A stretch of DNA of 64,000 nucleotides, taken from assembly GCF_043195135.1 (NCBI RefSeq), contig NZ_JBAFWP010000005.1; one strand, 5' to 3'. The position numbers and the translations under genes are program-made. Origin of the DNA: NCEH01 sp043195135. GTDB lineage: Bacteria > Pseudomonadota > Alphaproteobacteria > Rhizobiales > Xanthobacteraceae. Shown in pieces: positions 27,034-35,222 of the stretch. The notes below the pieces were generated by a model. It saw nothing but the letters and a program-made list of their open reading frames with translations, was not told where the DNA came from and made no database searches. Each line of letters begins with the position of its first letter. Positions within the stretch are counted from its first letter, which is position 1.

Positions 27034-28043
27034 TGGATCGGCGCTCCGTTCTCTCCCTGGGCCTGGGTGCCGGCGCACTCGGCGTCATGGGCGCGCCCGC
27101 GCCCGGCCTCGCGCAGGACCGCCCGTTCCGCATCCTGATGCTGACCTTCCGCGGCGAAACCGACGTGGAACGGGGCTTCCGCTATTTCTTCGACGCCGCC
27201 GGCGTGAAGGCCGAGTTCCTTACCCGCGACGTGGAGCGCGACGCCACCCGGGCGAAGCCGATCCTCGCGGAGGTGCTGCCCACGTTCAAGCCGGACCTGA
27301 TCTACACCTACGGCACGCCCAACACGCTGGCGGTCGCCGGCCCCTATGACGCACCGGCGGACGCGCCGTTCGTGCGCGACATTCCGGTGGTGTTCGCCCT
27401 CGTGGCGGCGCCGGTTCAGGTGAAGATCGCGCCCTCGGTCACCTCCTCCGGCCGCAATGTCACCGGCGCCGTCCACGTGGTGCCGACCGACGTGCAGATG
27501 CGCGCGATGCAGACCTACAAATCCTTCTCCAAGGTGGGCGTGATCTATTCGCCGAACGAGAATAATTCGCTCGTCATCGTGCGGGAGATGAAGGCGTTCT
27601 GCGACAGCATCGGCGCAACCCTCGTCACCCAGCCCCTGACCATGCACGGCACCCGCCCCACGGGCGAGGGCGTGGAACAATTCGTGCGCAACATGCGCGC
27701 CCAGGGGGTGGACTGGCTCTATCTGCCGCCCGACACCTTCCTCGCCACCATCTTCAACCGGATCGCCCCGGTGGCCATCGACGTGGGCCTGCCAACGTTC
27801 GGCTCCACGGAATTCTTCCTGCGCGAGGGCGAGGGGCTTGTCGGGCTGGTCAGCCGGTATTATTCGGTGGGCCAGCTGGCGGCCTCCAAGGCCGTCGAGA
27901 TCCTGGTGCAGAAGAAGGCGCCGAAGGATATTCCGATCGAAACGTTGAAGCGCTTCGCCCTGATCATCAACATGAATGTGGCGAAGAAGCTCGGCGTGTT
28001 CCCACCCATCGTCATGCTGAACTATGCGGAAGTGCTGACATGA
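27033..28043 (+). CDS. ABC-type substrate-binding protein (ABC_sub_bind family), orphan
   Basis: This exported binding protein of 336 residues has an RR-containing signal (DRRSVLSLG, then a hydrophobic stretch and GLAQ), possibly Tat-dependent. The mature part shows the two-lobed ABC_sub_bind (DUF534, TrpX/YtrF-like) pattern: PDLIYTYGTPN, IPVVFALVAAPV, GRNVTGAV, KVGVIYSPNENNS, VDWLYLPPDTF and VGQLAASKAVEIL. No ABC permease or ATPase gene is adjacent. Starts at GTG 27030 and ATG 27033 are both possible. In this operon it more likely presents a ligand to the membrane sensors than feeds an importer. Confidence 0.88.
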   Translation: MDRRSVLSLGLGAGALGVMGAPAPGLAQDRPFRILMLTFRGETDVERGFRYFFDAAGVKAEFLTRDVERDATRAKPILAEVLPTFKPDLIYTYGTPNTLAVAGPYDAPADAPFVRDIPVVFALVAAPVQVKIAPSVTSSGRNVTGAVHVVPTDVQMRAMQTYKSFSKVGVIYSPNENNSLVIVREMKAFCDSIGATLVTQPLTMHGTRPTGEGVEQFVRNMRAQGVDWLYLPPDTFLATIFNRIAPVAIDVGLPTFGSTEFFLREGEGLVGLVSRYYSVGQLAASKAVEILVQKKAPKDIPIETLKRFALIINMNVAKKLGVFPPIVMLNYAEVLT

Positions 28044-28723
28044 TGGCCGGTGCGTCGGCAGTGGTGCCCCTGGACGACAGCTTCACCTGGCGCGAGCTGG
28101 GGCCGGGGGATCTCGACGAGTTGGAGATGCTGCATCGCCTGGCCGTGGGGCCGGTGGTGCGGCCGGATATCGTCAAGCCGGAATCCCGGTCCTATTTCGC
28201 CAGCATCCTCAACGGCCGCGGCCGGGTGATCGGCGCCTTCGACGGCCGGCTGATCGCCTATGGCATCCTCCAGCACGATCATTCCCCGGCGGACGATCCG
28301 CGGCGCGAGCTGGGCCTGGAGCCGGGGGCCCCGGTGGGCCGGCTCGCCGGCGCCTCGGTGGCGCCCGCCTTCCGGGGGCGCGGCCTCCAGCGCCTCACCA
28401 TCAGCGCGCGCGTCGCCATGGCGCCGCCCGGCATGGCGCTGTTCTCCACCGCCGCGCCGGTCAACACGCCGAGCTGGGCGAGCCTGCTGGCGGAAGGCTT
28501 CCCCATCCATGGCATCGTCCAGCGCTACGGCGGCTATCTGCGCTACATGATGGTCCGCGACGGCGCGACCTACGACCCGGCGCACGCGATGACGGTGGAC
28601 CCGCTGAACCTGCCCCTTCAGCACGAATTATTCGAGAAGGGGTGGCGCGGCTTTGCCCGCTCGCGCCTGGCCACGGGCGCGCCCGCCGTCCTGTTCGCCC
28701 CGCCGCAGCCGAGAATCGCGTGA
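28040..28723 (+). CDS. GNAT-like acetyltransferase
   Basis: The 227-residue protein has a GNAT-like core: an N-terminal beta-alpha unit (FTWRELGPGDLDELEMLHRL), a central strand (GRVIGAFDGRLIAYGILQ), and the CoA-binding loop GASVAPAFRGRGLQRLTISAR, close to the Q/R-x-x-G-x-G/A signature. The substrate is unknown; GNATs modify amines of small molecules or proteins. Its start overlaps the binding-protein stop by four bases (ATGA). Its place between the periplasmic receptor and the RsbW-like kinase is unusual and suggests a part in the same response. Confidence 0.7.
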   Translation: MMAGASAVVPLDDSFTWRELGPGDLDELEMLHRLAVGPVVRPDIVKPESRSYFASILNGRGRVIGAFDGRLIAYGILQHDHSPADDPRRELGLEPGAPVGRLAGASVAPAFRGRGLQRLTISARVAMAPPGMALFSTAAPVNTPSWASLLAEGFPIHGIVQRYGGYLRYMMVRDGATYDPAHAMTVDPLNLPLQHELFEKGWRGFARSRLATGAPAVLFAPPQPRIA

Positions 28724-28802
28724 TGTCCCGGTGCGCAATGTTCTGGCCCGCTCAGCTGGCGCCCCCCGCCCCCCCTTTCCGGGAGCCGCCTGCCGGCAAG
28801 CC

Positions 28803-29255
28803 ATGAGCACGTCCCTCACCCCCCAGGCGCCGATTCGCGCATCGCTCACCATCGATGCGACCATCGATGCGATCGCCGACGCCACGGAGTGGCTCGGGAC
28901 CCTCGCGGAGGCCGAGGACTGGCCGGTCGCGCTGAAGTTCGGCCTCGAGCTGAGCGTCGAGGAAGCGCTGGCCAATGTGGTTTCCTATGCGTTCGAAGGC
29001 ATCGATGCCCCGCCGATGATCCGCCTGGACCTGCTGGAGCTGGGCGGCGACCGCATCGGCGTGCGAATCGTCGATAACGGCATTCCCTTCGATCCCACCA
29101 ATGTGACCGAACCCGAAGTGCCGGAGAGCGTCGAAGATGCCAAGATCGGCGGGCACGGCGTACAATTGATGCGGCACTTCCTGGAAAGCCTCACCTACCA
29201 GCGCCAGGGCGAGGAGAACCATCTCACCCTGGTGACCAAGCCGAAGACGACCTGA
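28803..29255 (+). CDS. RsbW-like serine kinase / anti-sigma ATPase
   Basis: The 150-residue protein is a HATPase_c_2 (GHKL) domain of the RsbW/SpoIIAB type, which phosphorylates a STAS antagonist and sequesters a partner such as a sigma factor. The N box is EEALANVV (E53-V60), G1 is DNGIPFDP (from D91) and G2 is GGHGVQLM (from G116). The ATG at 28803 gives MSTSLTPQAP; a longer frame upstream only covers the 79-base gap. The STAS gene follows two genes later. No sigma factor gene was found nearby. Confidence 0.9.
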   Translation: MSTSLTPQAPIRASLTIDATIDAIADATEWLGTLAEAEDWPVALKFGLELSVEEALANVVSYAFEGIDAPPMIRLDLLELGGDRIGVRIVDNGIPFDPTNVTEPEVPESVEDAKIGGHGVQLMRHFLESLTYQRQGEENHLTLVTKPKTT

Positions 29256-29284
29256 TCCATGCCTGAATCTCGATTGGTCTCCCC

Positions 29285-30919
29285 ATGCTGATCCTGGCCG
29301 GGCTTCTCGCGGGGCTGGGGCTGCTGTTCATCGGCCTGAAGCTGATGAGCGTCCACCTGCAGCAGGCCATGGGCCGGCGCGTGCGCACCATGCTCAAGGC
29401 GGCGACGCGCTCCTCCTTCTCCGGCTTCTTCTGCGGCGCCTTCGCGGGCGCGGCGGCGCAATCCAGCAACGCGGTCACGCTGATCGCCGGCAATCTGGTG
29501 CGCGGCGGCGTGTTCACCACGCGCGACGCGATTCCCGTGGTGGCGGGCGCGAACGTCGGCACCTCCGCCTTGGTGTTCATCGCCTCCATCGACATGCGCC
29601 TGGCGGTGCTGCTGCTCATCGCGCTGGTGGGCATGACCTACCAGCTGCGCCTGGACCGGCGGCCGAACTGGCGCGACTGGATGGGCGTGACGCTCGGCCT
29701 CGCGCTGCTGTTCCTGGGGCTGGACTTCATCAAGTCGGCGCCGAAGGGCATCGACATCACCCAGGCGGCCGAGGCGCTCTCCAACGGCATGACGCCGCTG
29801 CTGGGCTTGGCGATCGGCTTCGTCGCGGCGGTGATCACCCAATCCGCCTCCACCGCCACCATCCTCGCGGTGGCCGCCACCAAGGCGCGGCTGCTCGGGC
29901 TGGAGGACGCCTTCTATCTGATCCTCGGCGCCAATTTCGGCTCGGGCATCGCCACCCTGGTGTCGGCCGGAGGGCTCGCGGGAATCGGGAAGCAATTGTG
30001 CTTCGTCCACATCCTGGTGAAGGGCGTGGGCTGCGTGATCGTGTTCGCCGTCTGGCAGGGCGCCAAGCTCGCGGGCTGGGACAGTGCGGCACTTCTCTCC
30101 AACCTCGGCGGCGGCGAGCCGACCCTGTCCATCTCTCTGCTGTTCCTCGCGCTTCAGCTGACCGGCGGCCTCGTCGTCACCGGATTGCGCGGGCTGACGG
30201 AGAAGATCTCTGTGGCGCTGAGCCCGGCCTCGGTGGAGGATCAAGTCTCGCGCCCGCGCTTCATCCATGACGCGGCCATGGGCGATCCCTCCACCGCGCT
30301 CGATCTCGCCAGCCGGGAGACCGACCGTCTGGTGAGCCTGCTGCCGGACCTGCTGCCCGATCTCGACCAGAGTTCCACCGGCGCCGCCAAGCAGCGGAAC
30401 GTGCTCTGGCACGGTTCGAGCGCCATCGTGACGACCACCGCCCAATTCGTGGTGCGGGTGATCGAGCGGCGCGTCGGCCGGGAGGACCTGGACCTCGCGC
30501 TGCACCTCCAGGAGCAGCTCGACCTCGTCAAATTCCTCCAGGACACGCTGCACGATTTCTCGCAGGTGGTGGAGGAGTTCAAGGACGTGCCGCCGCTCGC
30601 CTTCAATCTCTCCGAAGCGCTGCGCACCATCGTGCTCTCGCTTGTGGACGCGCGCAGCGGCACGAAGGAGGATTTCGACATCCTCATCGCCCTGACCTCC
30701 GATCGCAGCGATCTGCTGGATCGCATCCGCCGCGCGCTCGCCGGCTCCGCGCTCAATTCCGGGGACGAGGCCCGCAAGCTGCTGCTCGCCACCAGCATGT
30801 TCGAGCGCGCCGTATGGCTGGTGCGGCGGCTCGCGGTGGCGTTGCGCCCGGATGCGAATGACGATAAGCCGGCAGTTGCACGCAACAAGGCGAACCTGGA
30901 AGAGGCTCATGCAGATTGA
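29285..30919 (+). CDS. Na/Pi-cotransporter family protein with PhoU-like tail
   Basis: This 544-residue membrane protein has two inverted Na_Pi_cotrans repeats, each with the QS signature: AAAQSSNAVTLIAGN (about residue 58) and VITQSASTATILAVA (about 190), within some eight to nine hydrophobic segments up to about 305. The cytoplasmic C-terminus (about 335-530) is helical and PhoU-like. Relatives such as YjbB export phosphate; the PhoU part usually regulates. It starts 29 bases after the kinase and overlaps the STAS start by 11 bases, so it is embedded in the partner-switching operon. A role in signalling is inferred. Confidence 0.9.
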   Translation: MLILAGLLAGLGLLFIGLKLMSVHLQQAMGRRVRTMLKAATRSSFSGFFCGAFAGAAAQSSNAVTLIAGNLVRGGVFTTRDAIPVVAGANVGTSALVFIASIDMRLAVLLLIALVGMTYQLRLDRRPNWRDWMGVTLGLALLFLGLDFIKSAPKGIDITQAAEALSNGMTPLLGLAIGFVAAVITQSASTATILAVAATKARLLGLEDAFYLILGANFGSGIATLVSAGGLAGIGKQLCFVHILVKGVGCVIVFAVWQGAKLAGWDSAALLSNLGGGEPTLSISLLFLALQLTGGLVVTGLRGLTEKISVALSPASVEDQVSRPRFIHDAAMGDPSTALDLASRETDRLVSLLPDLLPDLDQSSTGAAKQRNVLWHGSSAIVTTTAQFVVRVIERRVGREDLDLALHLQEQLDLVKFLQDTLHDFSQVVEEFKDVPPLAFNLSEALRTIVLSLVDARSGTKEDFDILIALTSDRSDLLDRIRRALAGSALNSGDEARKLLLATSMFERAVWLVRRLAVALRPDANDDKPAVARNKANLEEAHAD

Positions 30920-31211
30920 GCGCGAACAAGCCGGCGAAGACGTTCTCCTGAAGGTGGCCGGCCGTCTCGACACCCCGAACGCCAAGCCGTTCGAAGCCAG
31001 CCTGCTGGAAGTGGTCGGCACCACCAGCGGCGGCATCGTGGTGGACCTTGCGGGCGTGGTCTATGTCTCGTCCTCGGGCCTGCGCGCCCTGCTGGTGGCG
31101 GGCAAGGCGATGCGCACCGCCAAGCGCAAGCTGTCGCTTCGCTCGCTTCAGCCGCAGATCCGCGAAGTGTTCGACATCTCCGGCTTCTCGACCCTGTTCG
31201 AGATCAGCTGA
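30909..31211 (+). CDS. STAS domain anti-sigma factor antagonist (RsbV/SpoIIAA-like)
   Basis: The 100-residue protein is a single STAS domain. Key features are LKVAGRLDTPNAKPFEA and VVDLAGVVYVSSSGLRALL; S56, just before the Gly, aligns with the phosphorylated Ser58 of SpoIIAA. In the usual circuit the RsbW-like kinase phosphorylates this Ser, the PP2C phosphatase removes the phosphate, and the dephospho form frees the kinase's captive partner. The ATG lies inside the last codons of the Na/Pi gene (11-base overlap) behind GAAGAGG. It is the last gene of the operon. Confidence 0.92.
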   Translation: MQIEREQAGEDVLLKVAGRLDTPNAKPFEASLLEVVGTTSGGIVVDLAGVVYVSSSGLRALLVAGKAMRTAKRKLSLRSLQPQIREVFDISGFSTLFEIS

Positions 31212-31298
31212 CCCGCCGGCGGCCCCTCGCCGCCGCACGGCCCCCAGCCTTCCGCCCCTCGCGGCGCCGGGGGCGCGGCCTGCGCAGCCGCGCATTGT

Positions 31299-31339
31299 AG
31301 CCGGCTCAGAAGCGGGCTCAGAGTTTTTAGCCGGCTCAG
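31299..31339. repeat. Direct repeat in a convergent gap
   Basis: TAGCCGGCTCAG occurs at 31299-31310 and 31328-31339 with a partial copy (GCGGGCTCAG) between. The rest of the gap to 31494 is low-complexity GCGCGC-AGCCTT-type sequence; no gene is seen in it. Confidence 0.65.
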
Positions 31340-31494
31340 GCTTGGGCAGACCTGACGGGCGCGCCCTCGGCGAGCCCGGATTTGGCGAGCGCGGCCTTGC
31401 CCCGTGCGGGCCTGCCCGTCGCAGGCGCGGCGCGCGCAGCCTTGGTGCGCGTCGCCTTTGGCGCGCGCAGCCTTTGCCGGGGACCCGGCCGCCC

Positions 31495-32007
31495 TCAGTG
31501 CGACGGCTCGGCGTCGTGGTTGCTGAGCCGGTCGGACAAGGCGAGCACCAGGCTCGAGATCACGAACACCGCATGGATGATGACCAGCCACATCAGCCAG
31601 GTCGGGTCGGCATTCTTGTCCAGGTTCATGAACGCCTTCAGCAAAGCGATGGCGGAAATCGCGACGATCGAGGCCAGCAGCTTCTGCTTCAGCCCGCTGA
31701 AATCCACCCGCGTCATCCATTCCGGCCAGTCGGGATGGCCGTTGGGGTCGATCTTCGAGACGAAATTCTCATAGCCCGAGAAGATCACGATCAGCACCAG
31801 ATTGCCGGTGAAGGTGAGGTCCACCAGGGTCAGGATGCCGAGGATGGTGTCGGATTCCGTGGCCTCCATGGCGTGCATCACGAAATGCAGCAGCTCGTGG
31901 CCGAACTTGAACAGCAGCACCAGCAGCGCGATCACGAGGCCGATGTAGAACGGCGCCATCAGCCAGCGGCTGCGAAAGAGAATGCCCTCGATGCCCCGTT
32001 CCAGCAT
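31495..32007 (-). CDS. YqhA family membrane protein (UPF0114/TIGR00645)
   Basis: The 170-residue inner-membrane protein begins MLERGIEGILFRSRWLMAPFYIGL, the family's conserved start, with hydrophobic helices near 18-38, 58-80, 112-130 and 140-160, and the conserved VDLTFTGNLVLIVIFSGYENFVSKID and KQKLLASIVAISAI. Function is unknown; some relatives are linked to membrane or proton-related stress. The ATG at 32007 follows GAGGGCGGCC; 20 further upstream codons lack family character. It is monocistronic and convergent with the partner-switching operon. Confidence 0.92.
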   Translation of the reverse strand: MLERGIEGILFRSRWLMAPFYIGLVIALLVLLFKFGHELLHFVMHAMEATESDTILGILTLVDLTFTGNLVLIVIFSGYENFVSKIDPNGHPDWPEWMTRVDFSGLKQKLLASIVAISAIALLKAFMNLDKNADPTWLMWLVIIHAVFVISSLVLALSDRLSNHDAEPSH

Positions 32008-32115
32008 GGCCGCCCTCGTTCGTCTGTGCGTCGCAGCATGCCTCGCATGCAACGGCGCCGAGGGCAAGCCTGCCGGAGGGCGCCGCCCTGACGCAGCGAC
32101 AGGCCGCCGCCGCGC

Positions 32116-32994
32116 TCAGCCGCGGCGGGACGAAAGCGCGCGATAGGCCTCGATCACCTGGCTGTCGTCGGCCCGGCCGAGGCCCTGGGCGGAGGCGGCG
32201 AGGAACATCTGCTGGGCCAGCGCGGCGAGCGGCGTCGGCGCCTTCGCGCCCCGACCGGCCTCCAGCACGATGCCGAGATCCTTCACGAAGATGTCCACGG
32301 CGCTCGTGACCTTGCCGTCGTCGGCCGCCATGCGCGGACCGCGATTGTTGAGCATCCAGCTCGCCGCCGCGCTCTCGCCGAAGATCTCCAGCAATTGCGG
32401 CAGGTGCAGCCCCGCCCGCTCGGCCAGCGAGAGCGCCTCGGCGGCGGTGGCGATATGCACGCCGCACAGGAGCTGGTTGATGGTCTTCACCATCGCCCCC
32501 TGCCCCGGCGCGTCGCCCACCCGGAACAGCCGGCTGCCCATGGTGCGCAGCACGCCTTCGGTGCGGGCATAGAGCGGGTCGGAGGCGCTGGCCATGACGG
32601 TGAGGGCCGCGTTCTGCGCGCCGACGACGCCGCCGGAAACCGGCGCGTCCACAAGGCCGCGCTGCGACAAAGCGAGGCGCGCCGCCATGGCTTCCACGCG
32701 CGGCGGGGAACAGGTGGAGCACAGGATCACCGCCCCGTCCGCCGCCAGCGCGTCCGCCGCGCCGGCCTCGAACAGCACCTGCTCGGCCTGGTCGGCATTC
32801 ACCACCATGAGCACCAGCAGGTCGGCGCCCTGCGCCGCATCGGCCGGGGATGAGGCCGCGCGGCCGCCGGCATCGGCAAAGGTGGCAAGCGCCGCCGCGT
32901 TGAGATCGAAGCCGGCCACCTCGTGCCCGGCCGCCACCAGATGCTGGGCCATGGGCAAGCCCATGGCGCCGAGCCCGACAAAACCGATCCGCAT
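32116..32994 (-). CDS. 3-hydroxyisobutyrate dehydrogenase family NAD(P) oxidoreductase
   Basis: The 292-residue beta-hydroxyacid dehydrogenase has the dinucleotide fold GFVGLGAMGLPMAQHL, the substrate-site motif VDAPVSGGVVGAQNA, the catalytic Lys in GAMVKTINQLL and the late AVDIFVKDLGIVLEAGR. Members include 3-hydroxyisobutyrate, tartronate semialdehyde and L-threonate dehydrogenases. It sits four bases after the second ABC permease gene and ends the five-gene ABC operon, so its substrate is probably derived from the imported compound, perhaps a sugar acid (inference). Confidence 0.9.
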   Translation of the reverse strand: MRIGFVGLGAMGLPMAQHLVAAGHEVAGFDLNAAALATFADAGGRAASSPADAAQGADLLVLMVVNADQAEQVLFEAGAADALAADGAVILCSTCSPPRVEAMAARLALSQRGLVDAPVSGGVVGAQNAALTVMASASDPLYARTEGVLRTMGSRLFRVGDAPGQGAMVKTINQLLCGVHIATAAEALSLAERAGLHLPQLLEIFGESAAASWMLNNRGPRMAADDGKVTSAVDIFVKDLGIVLEAGRGAKAPTPLAALAQQMFLAASAQGLGRADDSQVIEAYRALSSRRG

Positions 32995-32998
32995 GATC

Positions 32999-33880
32999 CT
33001 ATTCCTTCACCGCGCCGGTCATGGACGAGACGTAATAGTCCACGAAGAACGAATAGAGGATCACCACCGGCAGCGAGCCGATCAGCGCGCCGGCCATCAG
33101 CGCTCCCCATTCGTAGACGTCCGAGCGCACAAGCTCCGTCAGCACGCCCACCGGCACCGTCTTGTTCTCGGACGATTGGATGAAGGTGAGCGCATAGATG
33201 AATTCGTTCCACGACAAGGTGAAGGAGAAGATGCCCGCCGAGATCAGCCCCGGCACCGAGAGCGGCAGCAGCACCTTGGTGAGGATCTGCCAGCGCGAGG
33301 CGCCGTCCATCAGCGCGCATTCCTCCAGCTCGTAGGGGATGGAGCGGAAATAGCCCATCAGCAGCCAGGTGGAGAACGGGATCAGGAAGGTGGGATAGGT
33401 GAGGATCAGCGCCAGCTTGCTGTCATAGATGCCGAGGTGGAACACCATCAGCGCCAGCGGGATGAACAGGATCGACGGCGGCACCAGATAGGCCATGAAG
33501 ATGCCGAGCCCGACCCAGCGCGAGCCGTGGAAGCGCATGCGCTCGATGGCATAGGCGGCGAACACCGAGGCCACCAGCGAGATCGCGGTCGCGCACACCG
33601 ACACCAGGATCGTGTTCCAGAGCCAGCCGGGATAGGAGGTCTCGAACAGCAGGTATTTGATGTGTTCGAGCGTCGGCTCCCACACCCAGAGCGGGGAATA
33701 ATTGGTGTAGTCGGTGAGCTGCCAGTTCGGCTTGATGGCGGTGAGCGCCATCCAATAGAACGGGAACAGCAGCACGAACACGAACACCAGCAACGGCAGA
33801 ATCACCGTGATGAGGCGCTTCGGCAGGCTGTCGAGATAGCTCATGCCGGTGGAATTGTCGGTGACGCCCTGGTCGGTCAT
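32999..33880 (-). CDS. Carbohydrate ABC transporter permease (MalG/UgpE-like)
   Basis: The 293-residue permease has six hydrophobic segments and the permease-ATPase contact loop EECALMDGASRWQILTKVLLPLSVPGL, typical of the MalG class. I chose the ATG giving MTDQGVTD; the frame extends 26 codons upstream into a GC-rich intergenic repeat (PPPNPPPPAGEG), which is not real protein. An ATG 12 codons further in (MSYLD) is possible. It works with the permease at 34056, binding protein at 35223 and ATPase at 36688. Confidence 0.92.
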   Translation of the reverse strand: MTDQGVTDNSTGMSYLDSLPKRLITVILPLLVFVFVLLFPFYWMALTAIKPNWQLTDYTNYSPLWVWEPTLEHIKYLLFETSYPGWLWNTILVSVCATAISLVASVFAAYAIERMRFHGSRWVGLGIFMAYLVPPSILFIPLALMVFHLGIYDSKLALILTYPTFLIPFSTWLLMGYFRSIPYELEECALMDGASRWQILTKVLLPLSVPGLISAGIFSFTLSWNEFIYALTFIQSSENKTVPVGVLTELVRSDVYEWGALMAGALIGSLPVVILYSFFVDYYVSSMTGAVKE

Positions 33881-33914
33881 TGGGCTGTCCTTGAAACGTG
33901 AGGGGTCCGCAAAG

Positions 33915-34030
33915 CCCTCTCCCGCTGGCGGGGGAGGGTTGGGAGGGGGAATTCGCACGGGACGCCGTCGATGAGCCGGCCGGCGGCCGGCCCCCTCCCC
34001 GGCCCTCCGCCGCAGGCGGGAGAGCGGGTG
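33915..34030. repeat. Inverted pair of GC-rich palindromic repeats
   Basis: A GGCGGGGGAGGGTTGGGAGG-type element at 33915-33949 and its inverted relative at 33991-34030 flank about 40 bases between the two permease genes. The same type of pair occurs between gltB and gltD. It resembles the dispersed REP-like elements common in Hyphomicrobiales genomes. Confidence 0.8.
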
Positions 34031-34055
34031 CGCGGCGCTTGCTGGGAGGCGCCCA

Positions 34056-35003
34056 TCAATCCCCCCCGCCCTGCTGCCACTTGCGGCGCTGCAATCCGAA
34101 GAAGCTGAACAGGATGGCCGAGAGCAGGAACGGGATCATCGCCACCGCGATCGCCGCGCCCTCGCCCAATTGCCCGCCGGGAATCGCCCGCTGGAAGGAC
34201 AGCGTCGCCATCAGATGGGTCGCATTCAGCGGCCCGCCGCGGGTGAGCACATAGATCAGCTGGAAATCGGTGAAAGTGAACAGCACCGAGAAGGTCATCA
34301 CCACGGCGATGATCGGCGAAAGCATGGGCAGCGTGATGTAGCGGAAGCGCTGCCAGCCGCTCGCCCCGTCCAGAGTCGCCGCCTCGTGCAAAGAGGCGGG
34401 AATGGTCTGCAGGCCGGCGAGCAGCGAGATCGCGACGAAGGGAATGCCGCGCCACACATTGGCGGCGATCACCGACATGCGGGCATTGGTGGAATCGCCG
34501 AGGAAATTGATGTTGGTGGAGATCAGCCCCAGCTTCATCAGCGCCCAGGAGATGACCGAGAACTGGGCATCGAAGATCCACCAGAAGGCGATCGCCGAAA
34601 GCACGGTCGGCACCACCCAGGGCAGCAGCACGATGGCGCGGAAGAAGCTCTTGAACGGCAGGTTCTCGTTCAAGAGCAGGGCCAGCCACAGGCCGAGCGC
34701 GAACTTCAGGATCGAGGCGCCGATGGTGTAGATCAGCGTATTGAACACCGCGAGCCAGAAGATGCTGTCGCCCCAGAGGGATTCGTAATTCTCCAGGCCG
34801 ATGAACACGCCGTCCCGGCCGATGCGGGTATCGGTGAAGCCGAGCCACACGCCGAGGCCGAGCGGATAGGTGAGGAAGAAGATCAGGAACACCGCGGCCG
34901 GCAGCAGGAACACCAGGCCGAGCACATGCCGGCCCTGCCCGATGCCGGCCCACCAGGTCCGCAGATTGAAACCGGGCGCTGCGCGCGCCGTTACCTCAGA
35001 CAT
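34056..35003 (-). CDS. Carbohydrate ABC transporter permease (MalF/UgpA-like)
   Basis: The 315-residue permease has six membrane segments (first near 24-46, VLGLVFLLPAAVFLIFFLTYPL) and the coupling loop LHEAATLDGASGWQRFRYITLPML. It forms the heterodimeric channel with the downstream MalG-type permease. The ATG at 35003 is preceded by GGGAGAG, and the frame further upstream has no permease character. It is separated from the binding-protein gene by a 219-base gap with a strong hairpin and from the next permease by the repeat pair at 33915. Confidence 0.93.
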   Translation of the reverse strand: MSEVTARAAPGFNLRTWWAGIGQGRHVLGLVFLLPAAVFLIFFLTYPLGLGVWLGFTDTRIGRDGVFIGLENYESLWGDSIFWLAVFNTLIYTIGASILKFALGLWLALLLNENLPFKSFFRAIVLLPWVVPTVLSAIAFWWIFDAQFSVISWALMKLGLISTNINFLGDSTNARMSVIAANVWRGIPFVAISLLAGLQTIPASLHEAATLDGASGWQRFRYITLPMLSPIIAVVMTFSVLFTFTDFQLIYVLTRGGPLNATHLMATLSFQRAIPGGQLGEGAAIAVAMIPFLLSAILFSFFGLQRRKWQQGGGD

Positions 35004-35136
35004 GAACTCGCTCTCCCTGAACCCGCTGATGCACCTGAGGCCTGTTTCGGAACCGGCGGCCCCGCGGGCCCGCCGTCGCCCGCAAGGGATGCCGTCGCCC
35101 GCCGCGGCACCGCCGCGCCGGACCGGCCGGATCGGT

Positions 35137-35162
35137 CCTGCCGGCGGCGCGGCGCCGGCAGG
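35137..35162 (-). other. Strong stem-loop downstream of the binding-protein gene
   Basis: CCTGCCGGCG and CGCCGGCAGG form a perfect 10-bp stem with a six-base loop, 60 bases after the binding-protein stop in the direction of transcription. There is no U tract. In ABC operons such hairpins often protect the binding-protein part of the mRNA or attenuate read-through into permease genes. Confidence 0.6.
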
Positions 35163-35222
35163 ACGCATTGACGGGCGGATCCCCCGTTGCGGATCACCCG
35201 TGGCAGATGCCCGCGCGGGAGA

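Noticed and set aside
20601..31211. A sigma factor gene as the target of the partner-switching proteins
   Set aside because: I looked through all frames of the cluster and its flanks for sigma region 2/4-like sequence and found none; the target is left unknown.
33881..33958. N-terminal extension of the MalG-type permease
   Set aside because: The extra 26 codons translate a REP-like intergenic repeat into PPPNPPPPAGEG and lack a start signal.
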